DNA of 64,000 bases from Curtobacterium sp. MCBA15_012 (GCF_001864935.2 NZ_CP126267.1:2542001-2606000); one strand, 5' to 3'; counted from the first letter of the stretch, positions 8,560 through 16,490 are shown. The notes: generated by a model from the letters alone, not told the origin. Made by a program: numbers and translations.

Positions 8560-8699
8560 GAAGAGAACGTAGCGAAACTCGACCAGGAGGGGTAGTGGCG
8601 GCACGTAGATTCTGGGACTGGGTTCCGCTACAAGACACGGCGCCTCGCACCCGGACTGAGCGCCGGTACGGATAGTTGTAGCGGAATCGTTCGTATTTG
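8560..8699. promoter_or_regulatory. Putative resolution (res) site and resolvase promoter region
   Basis: The 140-bp gap upstream of the resolvase gene contains a perfect 11-bp inverted repeat, TTCCGCTACAA (8623-8633) and TTGTAGCGGAA (8676-8686), with a related GTAGCGAAAC at 8569-8578. Spaced dyads just upstream of the resolvase gene are typical of res sites; function is inferred. Confidence 0.5.
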
Positions 8700-9272
8700 T
8701 TACGTCTGCCGCGCTCGCGCGGCGAGCCGGAGTGCTTGCACGGAACGGAGGTGTTGTTCCGATCGGTGGCGGCCGTTGGCGGGAGACGGATGTGGTGCTG
8801 CGATGACCGGAAGGAGTCGGGGGTGCTCGTCCAGGGTGAAGTGTCGCATGACGCCGTCGAGGGCAACGGCCCCGTACGTGACGATCGCAGTGAGAGCGGG
8901 GAGGGCCGCGAGCAGTGTGGCGAGGGCATGCCGCCCCTCGTCGATGTCCTCGAGTCGCACGCGGTCGGGCAGTTCCCATGGGACAAGGTTCCAGCGGACG
9001 TACTCGCCGCGTGCGAGTCCGGACTCGATACGGGCTGCTCGGAACGCGGCCGCGGTCGGGCCCGGGTTGTCCTCGCTGCAGATCGCTGCGTGCGCTGCGG
9101 CGATGGTCTGGGGGCCAGGCGACTGCATCAGGACCAGGACACGGCTGAATCTGCCGCCGGATCGTGGGTCGAAGCTCGGGACGAACCGTTGGCTGCCGTC
9201 GGGCGCGGTCCGCCACGTCTCCGCGAGACCGTTCAGCGATCGAACGTCAGCGAGTTCCTCGGGGGTACTCAT
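8700..9272 (-). CDS. Uracil-DNA glycosylase-like protein
   Basis: 190 residues. VLVLMQSPGPQT (about 46-57), EDNPGPTA, RWNLVPWEL and a late PHPSPANG followed by R match the order of motifs in the uracil-DNA glycosylase superfamily (active-site loop, substrate pocket, HPSP-type leucine loop), but it is divergent. It may excise damaged bases or may be a family member without proven activity. The open frame runs much further upstream; ATG at 9272 overlaps the transporter stop by 4 bp (ATGA) and is clearly the start. Co-transcribed with the transporter at 9269-10435. Confidence 0.75.
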   Translation of the reverse strand: MSTPEELADVRSLNGLAETWRTAPDGSQRFVPSFDPRSGGRFSRVLVLMQSPGPQTIAAAHAAICSEDNPGPTAAAFRAARIESGLARGEYVRWNLVPWELPDRVRLEDIDEGRHALATLLAALPALTAIVTYGAVALDGVMRHFTLDEHPRLLPVIAAPHPSPANGRHRSEQHLRSVQALRLAARARQT

Positions 9273-10435
9273 GCCGGCTGTGGCGGTGCCAGCAGGGTGC
9301 CACGGATGACGGATCCGTGAAAGGTGCGAAGGGCAACGGTGATCCATGCGGCGACGAGGCCGGCGTAGTAGATGACGGCGAGGACGGCAACGACGGTCAG
9401 GCCTGAGTGCAGGGCGAGCCCGTTCAGGCCGGTGACGCAGGTCCCGACGGGGAACGTGAAGGACCACCAAGTCAGGCTGAACGGCAAGTGTTCGCGGGCA
9501 GTGCGGATGGTGATCGCGAGGGCGATGACGGTCCACAGCAGCGCGAAGCCGAGCATCGCGAACCCGTACACCAGCGCCACGACCAGCAGGGCATGCGCGG
9601 TACTCGCATCGACAACGGTGGGGGCGTTCGATGCGAGGAGGTTCACCGCGGTGATCGACTGTCCGACCGGCCCGAGGACGATCCACAGAGTCGGGACCAT
9701 GCCGGCGGCCCCGACCTTGTGCTGCGCGAGACGGTTCCAGATCAGCGTGATCACGACCAGCGACGTGATGAGGCTGAGGCCGAAGAAGCCGTAGCAGGAC
9801 CACAGCAGCGTCTCCCGCGCCTGCCCGGCGGGGGCGTACGGCAGCAGGAGCGCACCGGTGGAGGCGGACACCATCGGCGGGACGATCGGCATCAGCCAGC
9901 CGCCGAACGCGGAGTCGGGCTTGTTCTCGTGGCGGGTGAACGCCAGGTACGGCACGAGCACTGCCGTGAGCAGTCCTCCGATGGTGCCGATGGTCCACAG
10001 GACCCAGTCGATGGTGACGGCGGCGGGCAGGCCGACCCAGTCCTTGCCGAGCAGGAGTGTCCCGGCGCCGACGGTGAGGAACGCCATCGGTGGTGCGCCG
10101 TAGAAGTGCGAGATCACCGGGTTGAGCTGGTGCCCGGCTGCAGTGCTCCGGTAGCGGATCCAGTGCAGCACCGTCGCGGTCGTGAGGGCGACGAGGAGCA
10201 CCGCGGCGATCGCCCACACGACCGTCGCCGCGAGGCGCAGCCCGGGGAACTGCAGCGGCAGTGACGCAGCTGCGACAGCGACGATCCCCGTGCCCATGAT
10301 CGACGCGAACCAGTTCGGTGTGAGATTCGACACGATCAGGCCTGGCCGCTCCAGGTCACGGAACAACGCCGTCTGCGGCCGTTGGGGCAGCTGGCTACCG
10401 TTCGCGGGTGCAGGGTCCGTGCGGAGCGTTGTCAT
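9269..10435 (-). CDS. TDT-family transporter (SLAC1/TehA-type anion channel or C4-dicarboxylate exporter)
   Basis: 388 residues with about ten hydrophobic segments beginning with LTPNWFASIMGTGIVAVAA, the signature of the tellurite-resistance/dicarboxylate (TDT) family that includes TehA, MAE1, SSU1 and plant SLAC1. These proteins pass or export anions. Its place beside CrcB, enolase and pyrophosphatase makes an anion-tolerance role attractive, but the substrate cannot be read from sequence. ATG at 10435 was chosen over the longer frame because the extra residues overlap the divergent lysR promoter. It is followed by the coupled glycosylase-like gene. Confidence 0.88.
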   Translation of the reverse strand: MTTLRTDPAPANGSQLPQRPQTALFRDLERPGLIVSNLTPNWFASIMGTGIVAVAAASLPLQFPGLRLAATVVWAIAAVLLVALTTATVLHWIRYRSTAAGHQLNPVISHFYGAPPMAFLTVGAGTLLLGKDWVGLPAAVTIDWVLWTIGTIGGLLTAVLVPYLAFTRHENKPDSAFGGWLMPIVPPMVSASTGALLLPYAPAGQARETLLWSCYGFFGLSLITSLVVITLIWNRLAQHKVGAAGMVPTLWIVLGPVGQSITAVNLLASNAPTVVDASTAHALLVVALVYGFAMLGFALLWTVIALAITIRTAREHLPFSLTWWSFTFPVGTCVTGLNGLALHSGLTVVAVLAVIYYAGLVAAWITVALRTFHGSVIRGTLLAPPQPA

Positions 10436-10498
10436 GGGCCAAGCCTGCGCGAATCCTGCCTCTGGCGGTACCCGGAACCTCTTGGCAGGGCACAATCA
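10436..10498. promoter_or_regulatory. Divergent regulatory region between transporter and lysR
   Basis: Sixty-three bases separate two divergent ATGs. An interrupted dyad, CCTGCC (10455-10460) and GGCAGG (10484-10489), is the best candidate LysR binding site. LysR proteins usually bind such shared promoters and control the divergent gene. Confidence 0.45.
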
Positions 10499-11431
10499 AT
10501 GATTGTGGCACTACGGCGACTCACGGACCGAACCCTCGACCTCGACACACTCGACGTGCTCGCACGCGTCGCCGAGACCGGCTCCCTCTCCGCTGCCGCT
10601 GGAGCGCTCGGCGTCACGCAACAGGCAGTGTCTGCTCGGATCCGGGTCGCCGAGCGCATGGTCGGTCACTTGTTGGTGCACCGCTCGACCACGGGGTCGG
10701 TGCTGACCGAGACCGGCAGGCTCGTCGTCGGGCTGGCCGGACCGGTCCTCGACGCGTCTCGCCACCTCGAAGCAGGAGTGGCTGCGCTGCGGACTCCCAC
10801 GGGTTCGCTCGTCGTCGCAGCGTCACAGACGATCGCGGAGCTGCTGCTGCCGGGCTGGCTGCTCGAATTCCGCCGCCGCGAACCCGACGTGCGGGTGCGC
10901 CTGATCGCGGGCAACTCCGCCGCGGTGACGGACCTCGTGCAGTCGGGTGGCGCGAACCTCGGGTTCACGGAGACCCCGGTGACGGCGGCAGGTGTGTCCG
11001 CGCAGGTGATCGCGGACGATGAGCTCGCGGTCGTCGTTGCGCCGGAACATCCCTGGGCTCGGTCGACCGGGATCACTGCGGAGGTCCTGGCGGCGACGGC
11101 TCTGCTCCTGCGGGAAGAAGGTTCCGGAACTCGCGCGACCCTCGCCGCATGGCTCAGGGAGGCCGGTTTGAGCATGTCGGTTCCGGCCGCGGTGCTGGAG
11201 ACCACGAGCATCATCCGGGCGAACGCGCAGGCTGGAATTGCACCGGCGGTGATGAGCCTTCGCACGGTCGCCGCCGACATCAACGACGGGTCGCTGGTGC
11301 GGGTCCCGCTCGCTGGGCCGCCACTTGCCCGGCCGTTGCGGGCGATCTGGTCGGGAGAGCCTCAGCCAGCTGGTTCTGCTTTCCTGCGCGTCGCCCACGA
11401 GGTGACCGGTCGGGGTCAGCGCAGCCCGTAG
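10499..11431 (+). CDS. LysR-family transcriptional regulator
   Basis: 310 residues. N-terminal winged HTH (about 12-70) with LDVLARVAETGSLSAAAGALGVTQQAVSARI; C-terminal LysR substrate-binding fold with GSLVVAASQTIAELLLPGWL and LAVVVAPEHPWA. The frame opens at 10382, but ATG at 10499 aligns with the family N-terminus. It diverges from the transporter-glycosylase pair, its likely target. Its 3' end overlaps the 3' end of the convergent enolase gene by 16 bp. The inducer is unknown; an anion or a glycolytic intermediate would fit the context. Confidence 0.9.
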   Translation: MIVALRRLTDRTLDLDTLDVLARVAETGSLSAAAGALGVTQQAVSARIRVAERMVGHLLVHRSTTGSVLTETGRLVVGLAGPVLDASRHLEAGVAALRTPTGSLVVAASQTIAELLLPGWLLEFRRREPDVRVRLIAGNSAAVTDLVQSGGANLGFTETPVTAAGVSAQVIADDELAVVVAPEHPWARSTGITAEVLAATALLLREEGSGTRATLAAWLREAGLSMSVPAAVLETTSIIRANAQAGIAPAVMSLRTVAADINDGSLVRVPLAGPPLARPLRAIWSGEPQPAGSAFLRVAHEVTGRGQRSP

Positions 11432-12750
11432 GGCAGCTCCGGATTGTTCTCCGCGATCTCGGTGAGCCGGTTGTACTTGGCGACGCGTTCTCCGCGGGCG
11501 GGTGCGCCGGACTTGATCTGTCCGGTTCCGGTGCCGACGACGAGGTCCGCGATGAACGTGTCGGTGGTCTCGCCGGACCGGTGCGACACCATGCTCCGCA
11601 TCCCGAGCGAGCGTGCGACGCCGATCGCGTCGAGGGTCTGGGAGACGGTGCCGATCTGGTTCGGCTTGATGAGCGCCGCGTTCGAGAGCCCGTCCTTCCC
11701 ACCGTCGCGGATGCGCTGCGGATCGGTGACGTAGAGATCATCGCCGACGATCTGGAGCATGTCGCCGAGCGCGAACGACATCGCCTTCCAGCCGCCGTGG
11801 TCATCTTCGGAGAAGCCGTCTTCGATGCTCCGGATCGGATACCGGCTGATGAGGTCGCGGTAGTAGTCGACCATGCCTGCGCGGTCGAGCCGGCGGTCCA
11901 CGACCCGGTAGCTACCGTCACCGAGCGCGAACTCGTTCGCCGCCGGGTCGAGTGCGATCGCGACGGTGTCCACGCCGGGCTCGTAACCGGCGGCACTGAT
12001 CGCGGCGACGAGGAGGTCGAGGGCCTCCTCGGGCGCGGCGATCGACGGGGCGAAGCCGCCTTCGTCCCCGAGACCGAGACTGCCGAACCGTTCCCGGACC
12101 AGTGCCGCCAGCGCGTGGTAGACGTCCGATCCGATCCGAACCGCGTCGGTCATGGTCTCGGCGTTCACCGGGGCGATCATGAACTCCTGGAAGTCGAGCG
12201 CGTTCGCTGCGTGCGCTCCGCCGTTGAGCACGTTGAAGTGCGGGACGGGCAGGCGGGGCGTGCTGCCGGTGACGTCTGCGATCCAACGCCAGAGCGGCAG
12301 CTCCGCTGCGGCGGCGAGAGCGCGTGCCATCGCGATCGAGGTCGCGACGACACTGTTCGCGCCGAGCCGGCGGTGGTTCGGGGTGCCGTCGAGGGCAGCG
12401 AGGGCGGCGTCGGCCTGCCCGATCGAGGTCCACGACTGGCCGGTGATCATCGGTGCGACGTCCGTCGTGATGAGGTGCAGTGCCTGGCTCACGTCGCGGC
12501 CGCCGTAGCTGCTGCCGCCGTCGCGAAGCTCGACAGCCTCATGCGCGCCAGTGGATGCGCCTGCGGGGGCGTCACCGGTGACGACGGTGCCGTCCTCGAG
12601 CTCGAGACGCACCTGGATCGTCGGGTAGCCGCGGGAGTCGAGGATCCGGGAGCCGTGCAGGCTGCTGATGGTGACGGGGCGGCTGGTGTGGGTCACGTAC
12701 TCGCCCTGATGGTGGGTGGTGTGGTGGACGTTGCTGATGTAGTCGTTCAC
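11416..12750 (-). CDS. eno: Enolase (transposon-borne copy)
   Basis: 444 residues from GTG 12750. The reaction is 2-phosphoglycerate to phosphoenolpyruvate. Visible motifs: ILDSRGYPTIQV, GASTGAHEAVELRD, NGGAHAANALDFQEFM, SIEDGFSEDD, LIKPNQIGT and VSHRSGETTDTFIADL, which supply Mg and substrate ligands. A GTG at 12696 behind CAGGGCGA is an equally plausible start and would remove an unusual His-rich 18-residue extension. Enolase is strongly inhibited by fluoride with phosphate, so a mobile extra copy beside CrcB channels suggests replacement or titration of the sensitive housekeeping enzyme. Reduced fluoride sensitivity is inferred. Confidence 0.93.
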   Translation of the reverse strand: MNDYISNVHHTTHHQGEYVTHTSRPVTISSLHGSRILDSRGYPTIQVRLELEDGTVVTGDAPAGASTGAHEAVELRDGGSSYGGRDVSQALHLITTDVAPMITGQSWTSIGQADAALAALDGTPNHRRLGANSVVATSIAMARALAAAAELPLWRWIADVTGSTPRLPVPHFNVLNGGAHAANALDFQEFMIAPVNAETMTDAVRIGSDVYHALAALVRERFGSLGLGDEGGFAPSIAAPEEALDLLVAAISAAGYEPGVDTVAIALDPAANEFALGDGSYRVVDRRLDRAGMVDYYRDLISRYPIRSIEDGFSEDDHGGWKAMSFALGDMLQIVGDDLYVTDPQRIRDGGKDGLSNAALIKPNQIGTVSQTLDAIGVARSLGMRSMVSHRSGETTDTFIADLVVGTGTGQIKSGAPARGERVAKYNRLTEIAENNPELPYGLR

Positions 12751-12895
12751 GGCGGTTGTCGCCTTTCGGGTTGGTCGTGCGGGTGTGGGCCGCGGGGAGG
12801 CGGAGGGACGACCTCCTGGCGATCACTGGGCGCCAGTTGCCTCCCCACGGCGGTTCAGGGCGCGCACTGGATGGTGTCGGGTGCGCGGGTGCCGG
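12751..12895 (-). promoter_or_regulatory. Structured leader between ppa and eno
   Basis: This is the only real gap in the operon. On the minus strand a compact three-way junction spans 12846 to 12794: outer stem GGGGAGGC/GCCTCCCC, hairpin CTGGCG/CGCCAG with a 9-nt loop, and hairpin GAGG/CCTC with a 5-nt loop. It could be a regulatory RNA or a processing/terminator element. It does not match the fluoride riboswitch as I know it. Confidence 0.45.
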
Positions 12896-13381
12896 TCAGG
12901 GGTGCGGGGTGAACCGTTCCTGTGCGGCGCGGATGATGGCTTCGGCGTCGACACGGTTCGCCCACCCGTTGGTGGTGACGTGCTTGCCGTGCTCGATCTC
13001 CTTGTAGTGGGCGAAGAAGTGCTCGATCTCCGCCAGGACCGGCTCGGCGACGTCGGAGATGTCCTGGACGTGGTCGAAGCGGACGTCTCCGGCGGGGACG
13101 GTGAGGATCTTGTCATCGCCGCCGTTCTCGTCGACCATGCGGAGCATCCCGACCGGGCGGACGTCGATGACGACGCCGGGGAACGTGGGCCGGGGCAGCA
13201 GCACGAGCGCGTCGAGGGGGTCGCCGTCATCGCCGAGAGTGTCGTCGATCGAGCCGTAGTCCTGCGGGAACACCATGCTGGTGAACACCGCCCGGTCCAG
13301 GCGGATCCGTCCGGTGGCGTGGTCGACCTCGTACTTGTTGCCGCTGCCGCGGGGGATCTCGATCGTGATGTCGAAGTGCAT
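12896..13381 (-). CDS. ppa: Inorganic pyrophosphatase (transposon-borne copy)
   Basis: 161 residues, soluble family I pyrophosphatase. The start [20 protein letters not shown] is canonical, and the metal-binding signature is present as [12 protein letters not shown], with KEIEHGKHV near the C-terminus. The frame also permits a TTG at 13411 overlapping the crcB stop, but ATG at 13381 behind GGGAGACG matches the family. The enzyme hydrolyses pyrophosphate and is a classical fluoride-inhibited target; an extra copy in a fluoride operon fits tolerance. Confidence 0.93.
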   Translation of the reverse strand: MHFDITIEIPRGSGNKYEVDHATGRIRLDRAVFTSMVFPQDYGSIDDTLGDDGDPLDALVLLPRPTFPGVVIDVRPVGMLRMVDENGGDDKILTVPAGDVRFDHVQDISDVAEPVLAEIEHFFAHYKEIEHGKHVTTNGWANRVDAEAIIRAAQERFTPHP

Positions 13382-13407
13382 GAGCTGTTCGTCTCCCAGT
13401 CGGATGG

Positions 13408-13779
13408 TCAAGTGAGGGTGCCGAGGGTGACGCCCCCGGCGGCTGCGGCGACGGAGACGACGAGCATCCCGAGCCCGTTCACGGCAGCCGCGGTGGTGCG
13501 GCCAGTGCGTGCGAGGCGGACGGTCTCGAAGCTGGCGGTGCTGAACGTGGTGTAGCCACCCATGAGCCCTGTTCCGAGCACCGCGACGGGGGTGGCGCCG
13601 AGGTGACCGGCGGCGCCGGTGATCAAGCCCAGCAGGAACGAGCCGGTGATGTTGATCGTCAGCGTCCCGACCGGGAGCCGGAACTGCCGACCCCGGTTGA
13701 TCGCACCATCCACGAAGAACCGTGCGGCCGCGCCGACACCGCCAGCGACCGCGACGCTGAGGAAGGCCAGGGCGCTCAT
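13408..13779 (-). CDS. crcB: CrcB/FluC fluoride channel subunit 2
   Basis: 123 residues, four hydrophobic segments. [15 protein letters not shown] carries the conserved Asn near the pore, and [15 protein letters not shown] is the FluC phenylalanine/threonine motif. FluC proteins export fluoride as antiparallel dual-topology dimers. Its ATG overlaps the first crcB stop by 4 bp. Two adjacent crcB genes commonly encode a heterodimer of opposite orientation; this pair probably does too. Confidence 0.93.
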   Translation of the reverse strand: MSALAFLSVAVAGGVGAAARFFVDGAINRGRQFRLPVGTLTINITGSFLLGLITGAAGHLGATPVAVLGTGLMGGYTTFSTASFETVRLARTGRTTAAAVNGLGMLVVSVAAAAGGVTLGTLT

Positions 13780-14279
13780 GATGTGGCCCCGTTCGGTCGG
13801 ACCAAACCCGCGATCGCGAGGCCGCTACCGGTGGCGATCGCGCCGGCGAGGACCGTCAGGAGCGCGTACCCGGTGCCGGCCAACCCGCGGCCAGCGAGGA
13901 ACAACACCGCGGTGCTGGTCGCGAGGGTGCTGTAGGTGGTGAACCCGCCGAGGACACCGGTTCCCAGAAGCAGGCGCAGTGTCCGGCGGCGACCCTCGTC
14001 AGGTCCGCGATGCGCGAGGTGTTCCAGCAGCACACCCAGTAGGAGCGCGCCGGCGATGTTGATCCAGAAGATCGCCCAGGACACCTCCTGCTGAGCGGGG
14101 AACGCGGTGCTGAGTCCGTCGCGTGCGGCGGTACCGATGGCGCCGCCGAGTGCGACGACACCGAGGTACCGCCACCGCAGATGCACTGGCCGGTCGATAC
14201 GTTCCGGGTCGTTGGCGTCGATGTCTGGGTCGGGCGGGAGCTGCCCATCGGGCAGGTGCGTGTCCGTTCGGGAGGTCAT
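13776..14279 (-). CDS. crcB: CrcB/FluC fluoride channel subunit 1
   Basis: 167 residues with a hydrophilic acidic N-terminal tail of about 38 residues before four membrane segments. FluC motifs: [28 protein letters not shown] and [15 protein letters not shown]. It is longer than its partner mainly through the tail. ATG at 14279 overlaps the phosphoglycerate mutase stop (ATGA), and its own stop overlaps the second crcB. It should act with that subunit as a fluoride exporter in the cytoplasmic membrane. Confidence 0.93.
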   Translation of the reverse strand: MTSRTDTHLPDGQLPPDPDIDANDPERIDRPVHLRWRYLGVVALGGAIGTAARDGLSTAFPAQQEVSWAIFWINIAGALLLGVLLEHLAHRGPDEGRRRTLRLLLGTGVLGGFTTYSTLATSTAVLFLAGRGLAGTGYALLTVLAGAIATGSGLAIAGLVRPNGATS

Positions 14280-15019
14280 GTTCCACCTTCCGCAGCGACC
14301 GCTGCCGCTGCTGCTCGTGCTGCCGGATGCAGGTACTCCCCACCCCGCGGACAGAACCCACCGTCGCCGTCGAACCGGTAGATCAGGGGTTCGCCCGTGG
14401 GGAGGTTCAGGTCCGCGAGCTCACCGTCAGTTAGGCCGTCCATGCAGGCACACAGTGCCCGCAGTGAGTTGCCGTGCGCGACGACGAGCACTGTCTGCCC
14501 GTCGCGGAGTGCCGGGGTGATGCTGTGCGACAGGACGGGTTGGACCCGGCGGATGACGTCGGAGAGTGTTTCGGTTCGACGAAGTGCCGCCCACGGCAGT
14601 CCACGAAGCGCCGGCGTCCGCCGGAGCGCCAGCCACGCGCGGATCGACATGCGTGGTGGCCGTCCCGTGCGGGTCCGACGAACAGCGAAGAACTGCTCCG
14701 CCCCCAACGCCGCTTGCGCATTCTGCTTGGACATGCCGGTGAGGGCGCCGTAGTTCCGCTCGTTCAACCGCCACGTCGACTCGATCGGCGCATCACGTCC
14801 GAGGACGTCGGTGACGAGCTCCGCCGTGTGGAGCGCCCGCTCGAGCGTCGACGTGAGCACGAGGTCCGGTCGGATGCCGGCATGCAGAAGTAGCAACCCA
14901 GCCCGATTCGCTTCGGCGCTGCCCTGTTCGGTCAGCGCGACGTCTCGCAAGCCGGTGAAGGTACCGGCAGCGTTCGCAGTGCTCTGTCCGTGGCGGAGCA
15001 GAACAAGCTGGCCGGTCAC
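14276..15019 (-). CDS. gpmA: 2,3-bisphosphoglycerate-dependent phosphoglycerate mutase
   Basis: 247 residues from GTG 15019, which overlaps the usp stop in a GTGA; a GTG at 15031 is possible but lacks a ribosome site. Histidine phosphatase fold: LLRHGQSTAN (phospho-His), RLNERNYGALTG (catalytic Glu) and VAHGNSLRAL (second His). It interconverts 3- and 2-phosphoglycerate, the step just before enolase. With eno in the same operon it restores lower glycolysis, where fluoride causes phosphoglycerates to build up. Confidence 0.9.
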   Translation of the reverse strand: MTGQLVLLRHGQSTANAAGTFTGLRDVALTEQGSAEANRAGLLLLHAGIRPDLVLTSTLERALHTAELVTDVLGRDAPIESTWRLNERNYGALTGMSKQNAQAALGAEQFFAVRRTRTGRPPRMSIRAWLALRRTPALRGLPWAALRRTETLSDVIRRVQPVLSHSITPALRDGQTVLVVAHGNSLRALCACMDGLTDGELADLNLPTGEPLIYRFDGDGGFCPRGGEYLHPAARAAAAAVAAEGGT

Positions 15020-15522
15020 GGGGTGTCCCACGGCAGTGGGGCATCGAACCCGACCGGATCAACGGGCACTACGAGCACTGAACGGTGCTGCTGATGGGTC
15101 AGCCGTACCGCGACCGACCCCGTGAAGAACTCCGCGATTCGACCCGCTCCCGTCCTGGCCCCGACGACCAGCATCGCCGCGTCGCGGTCTTCGGCCACTT
15201 GCGACAGTGCCCGGCTCGGATCCCCGACACCCGGGACGAACGTGACGTCGACGCCGTAGGTCGTTGCGGCAGCACGTACTGCCGCCTTGTCACTGTCCGA
15301 CAAGCCCTGCGGTGTCGTGTCAGCGGTGTCAGGGTCGATCGGTTCCACCATCACCGACCCGTCCGAGCGCGTACCGGCATCGAAGAGCGATGCATCCACG
15401 CTGACGCACACCAGCGTCGTACCGAAGCGCCGCGCGATAGACGACGCAACCTCGATGACCCCCGGAGCGAGGCCGGGCAGGACGCCGACGACGACCGGTC
15501 CGGAACCGATTGGTGCTGTCAT
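15016..15522 (-). CDS. Universal stress protein (UspA family)
   Basis: 168 residues, one Usp domain. The ATP-binding signature is visible as VVGARTGAGRIAEFFTGSV (G-2X-G-9X-G-S pattern) near 126-144, preceded by VDVTFVPGVGDPSRAL. First gene of the minus-strand fluoride operon. ATG at 15522 is preceded by GGGAG at 5 nt, but that ribosome site is buried in a long hairpin. Usp genes have been noted among fluoride-associated genes (established knowledge, Baker and colleagues). Its exact role is unknown. Confidence 0.9.
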   Translation of the reverse strand: MTAPIGSGPVVVGVLPGLAPGVIEVASSIARRFGTTLVCVSVDASLFDAGTRSDGSVMVEPIDPDTADTTPQGLSDSDKAAVRAAATTYGVDVTFVPGVGDPSRALSQVAEDRDAAMLVVGARTGAGRIAEFFTGSVAVRLTHQQHRSVLVVPVDPVGFDAPLPWDTP

Positions 15523-15527
15523 GACAC

Positions 15528-15571
15528 TCCCTACCTCAGGCGCGCAGAAGCGCGACCAGCTGAGATAGGGA
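15528..15571 (-). promoter_or_regulatory. Leader hairpin hiding the usp ribosome-binding site
   Basis: On the minus strand TCCCTATCTCAG (15571-15560) pairs with CTGAGGTAGGGA (15539-15528): 12 bp including one U-G wobble, capped by an inner CGCGC/GCGCG stem. The wobble would be a C-A mismatch on the other strand, which favours function in minus-strand RNA. The GGGAG ribosome site of usp lies at the stem base, so opening the hairpin would switch on translation of the whole operon. Confidence 0.55.
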
Positions 15572-15573
15572 CT

Positions 15574-15585
15574 GTTGTCGACAAC
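15574..15585. promoter_or_regulatory. 12-bp palindrome upstream of the fluoride operon
   Basis: GTTGTCGACAAC is a perfect palindrome 50 bp upstream of the usp start, in the likely promoter region. It may be an operator. From 15586 to 15687 no gene is evident. Confidence 0.35.
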
Positions 15586-15687
15586 TGTCGAGGTTGGGTC
15601 CGGCAAGCCCCACTACCGGGTCCGAAGACACCACCATTATGCACCCGAACCCCAAGTCACGCGGGCCGTCTCGCGCACCCGCGACGT

Positions 15688-15737
15688 CCCGACACCGAAG
15701 GAAGCGATTCCGACGACACGGAGCGAAGCTGCCCACA
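15688..15737 (-). repeat. Internal copy of the transposon end
   Basis: Read on the minus strand this starts TGTGGGCAGCTTCGCTC and continues GTGTCGTC, then ends TCGGTGTCGGG. It matches the left end at 41 of 50 positions and has the right-end orientation. It could serve with 5688-5737 as the end of a 10.05-kb inner transposon. No copy of the 8-bp target duplication follows it (CTCAGGGA instead). Confidence 0.85.
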
Positions 15738-15956
15738 CTCAGGGAGTTGCTGGGTTCCGTCTCTCAGCCCGGGGCCTCCGAGCCTGTACCGGTGAACGAC
15801 CGACTATCGGACGGTCGTTTGCGCATTCCGCGGCAGTATCCGTTTGCGTGACGAGCACGGCGAGACGAGCGATGTTGTGCGCGTTCGTCGACGAGGAGTG
15901 GAACAATCCGTCCCCCGAATGACGACGCGAGGACATCGGACCGACAAGATGGTTCG

Positions 15957-16490
15957 ATGGCCTCGCAGTCGAACACGTCAACCGTCGGGCAACGTCTCGG
16001 CGCGCTGGCAGTATTCGTTGCGGTCATCCTCGTCCTCGCAGGTGTCGCGGCCGGTGGCGCGTACTGGGGTGTGTCGGCGCTGACCAACGGGCTCAAGGAA
16101 GCAGCCACGCCAGCGCAAGCCGGCGCGTACGGAGCGTGCGACGAACACTCCCCGTGGTCCTGCCGAGCGGTGCCACAACGCACCGTCGAGAACCGGTTCG
16201 GGCAGACCGTGCCCGACGACTGGACAGTCCTCACCGCGGAAGCAGAGCCCATAGCAGCCGTGAGCGGCACCCCACAGATCCAAGTGTTGCTGGAAGCGCC
16301 TGCCGGCTCTGACGTCAGCTCCTGGCTGGCACTCGTCGATGACGTTCACACCACTGCCACCACTTCAGAGGCACCACCTCTGAAGGACCTTGGCATGACT
16401 TCCGTCCGCGGTGGGACGAGGGACTTCACGAAGGTGTACTCCGGCGACTACGACGACCACATCTACGTCTGGGCATACAAGCACCTGTAG
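15957..16490 (+). CDS. Hypothetical membrane-anchored protein
   Basis: 177 residues. One hydrophobic segment (about 13-36, LGALAVFVAVILVLAGVAAGGAYWGV) follows a short Ser/Thr-rich N-terminus, then an extracellular domain of about 140 residues with two cysteines in YGACDEHSPWSCRAVP that may form a disulfide. It begins with ATG at 15957 without a clear ribosome site. I do not recognise the family. It lies in the outer segment of the transposon. Confidence 0.6.
   Translation: MASQSNTSTVGQRLGALAVFVAVILVLAGVAAGGAYWGVSALTNGLKEAATPAQAGAYGACDEHSPWSCRAVPQRTVENRFGQTVPDDWTVLTAEAEPIAAVSGTPQIQVLLEAPAGSDVSSWLALVDDVHTTATTSEAPPLKDLGMTSVRGGTRDFTKVYSGDYDDHIYVWAYKHL

Noticed and set aside
11416..15687. Fluoride (crcB) riboswitch in the operon leaders
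   Set aside because: I read both strands of the usp leader and the ppa-eno gap for the GGCGAUG...CUGAUG...CCUAC pattern and did not find it. A covariance-model search would settle it.
15575..15922. Possible 115-residue gene upstream of 15957
   Set aside because: It runs straight through the internal transposon end and the palindrome, is Arg/Thr-rich, and has no ribosome site.
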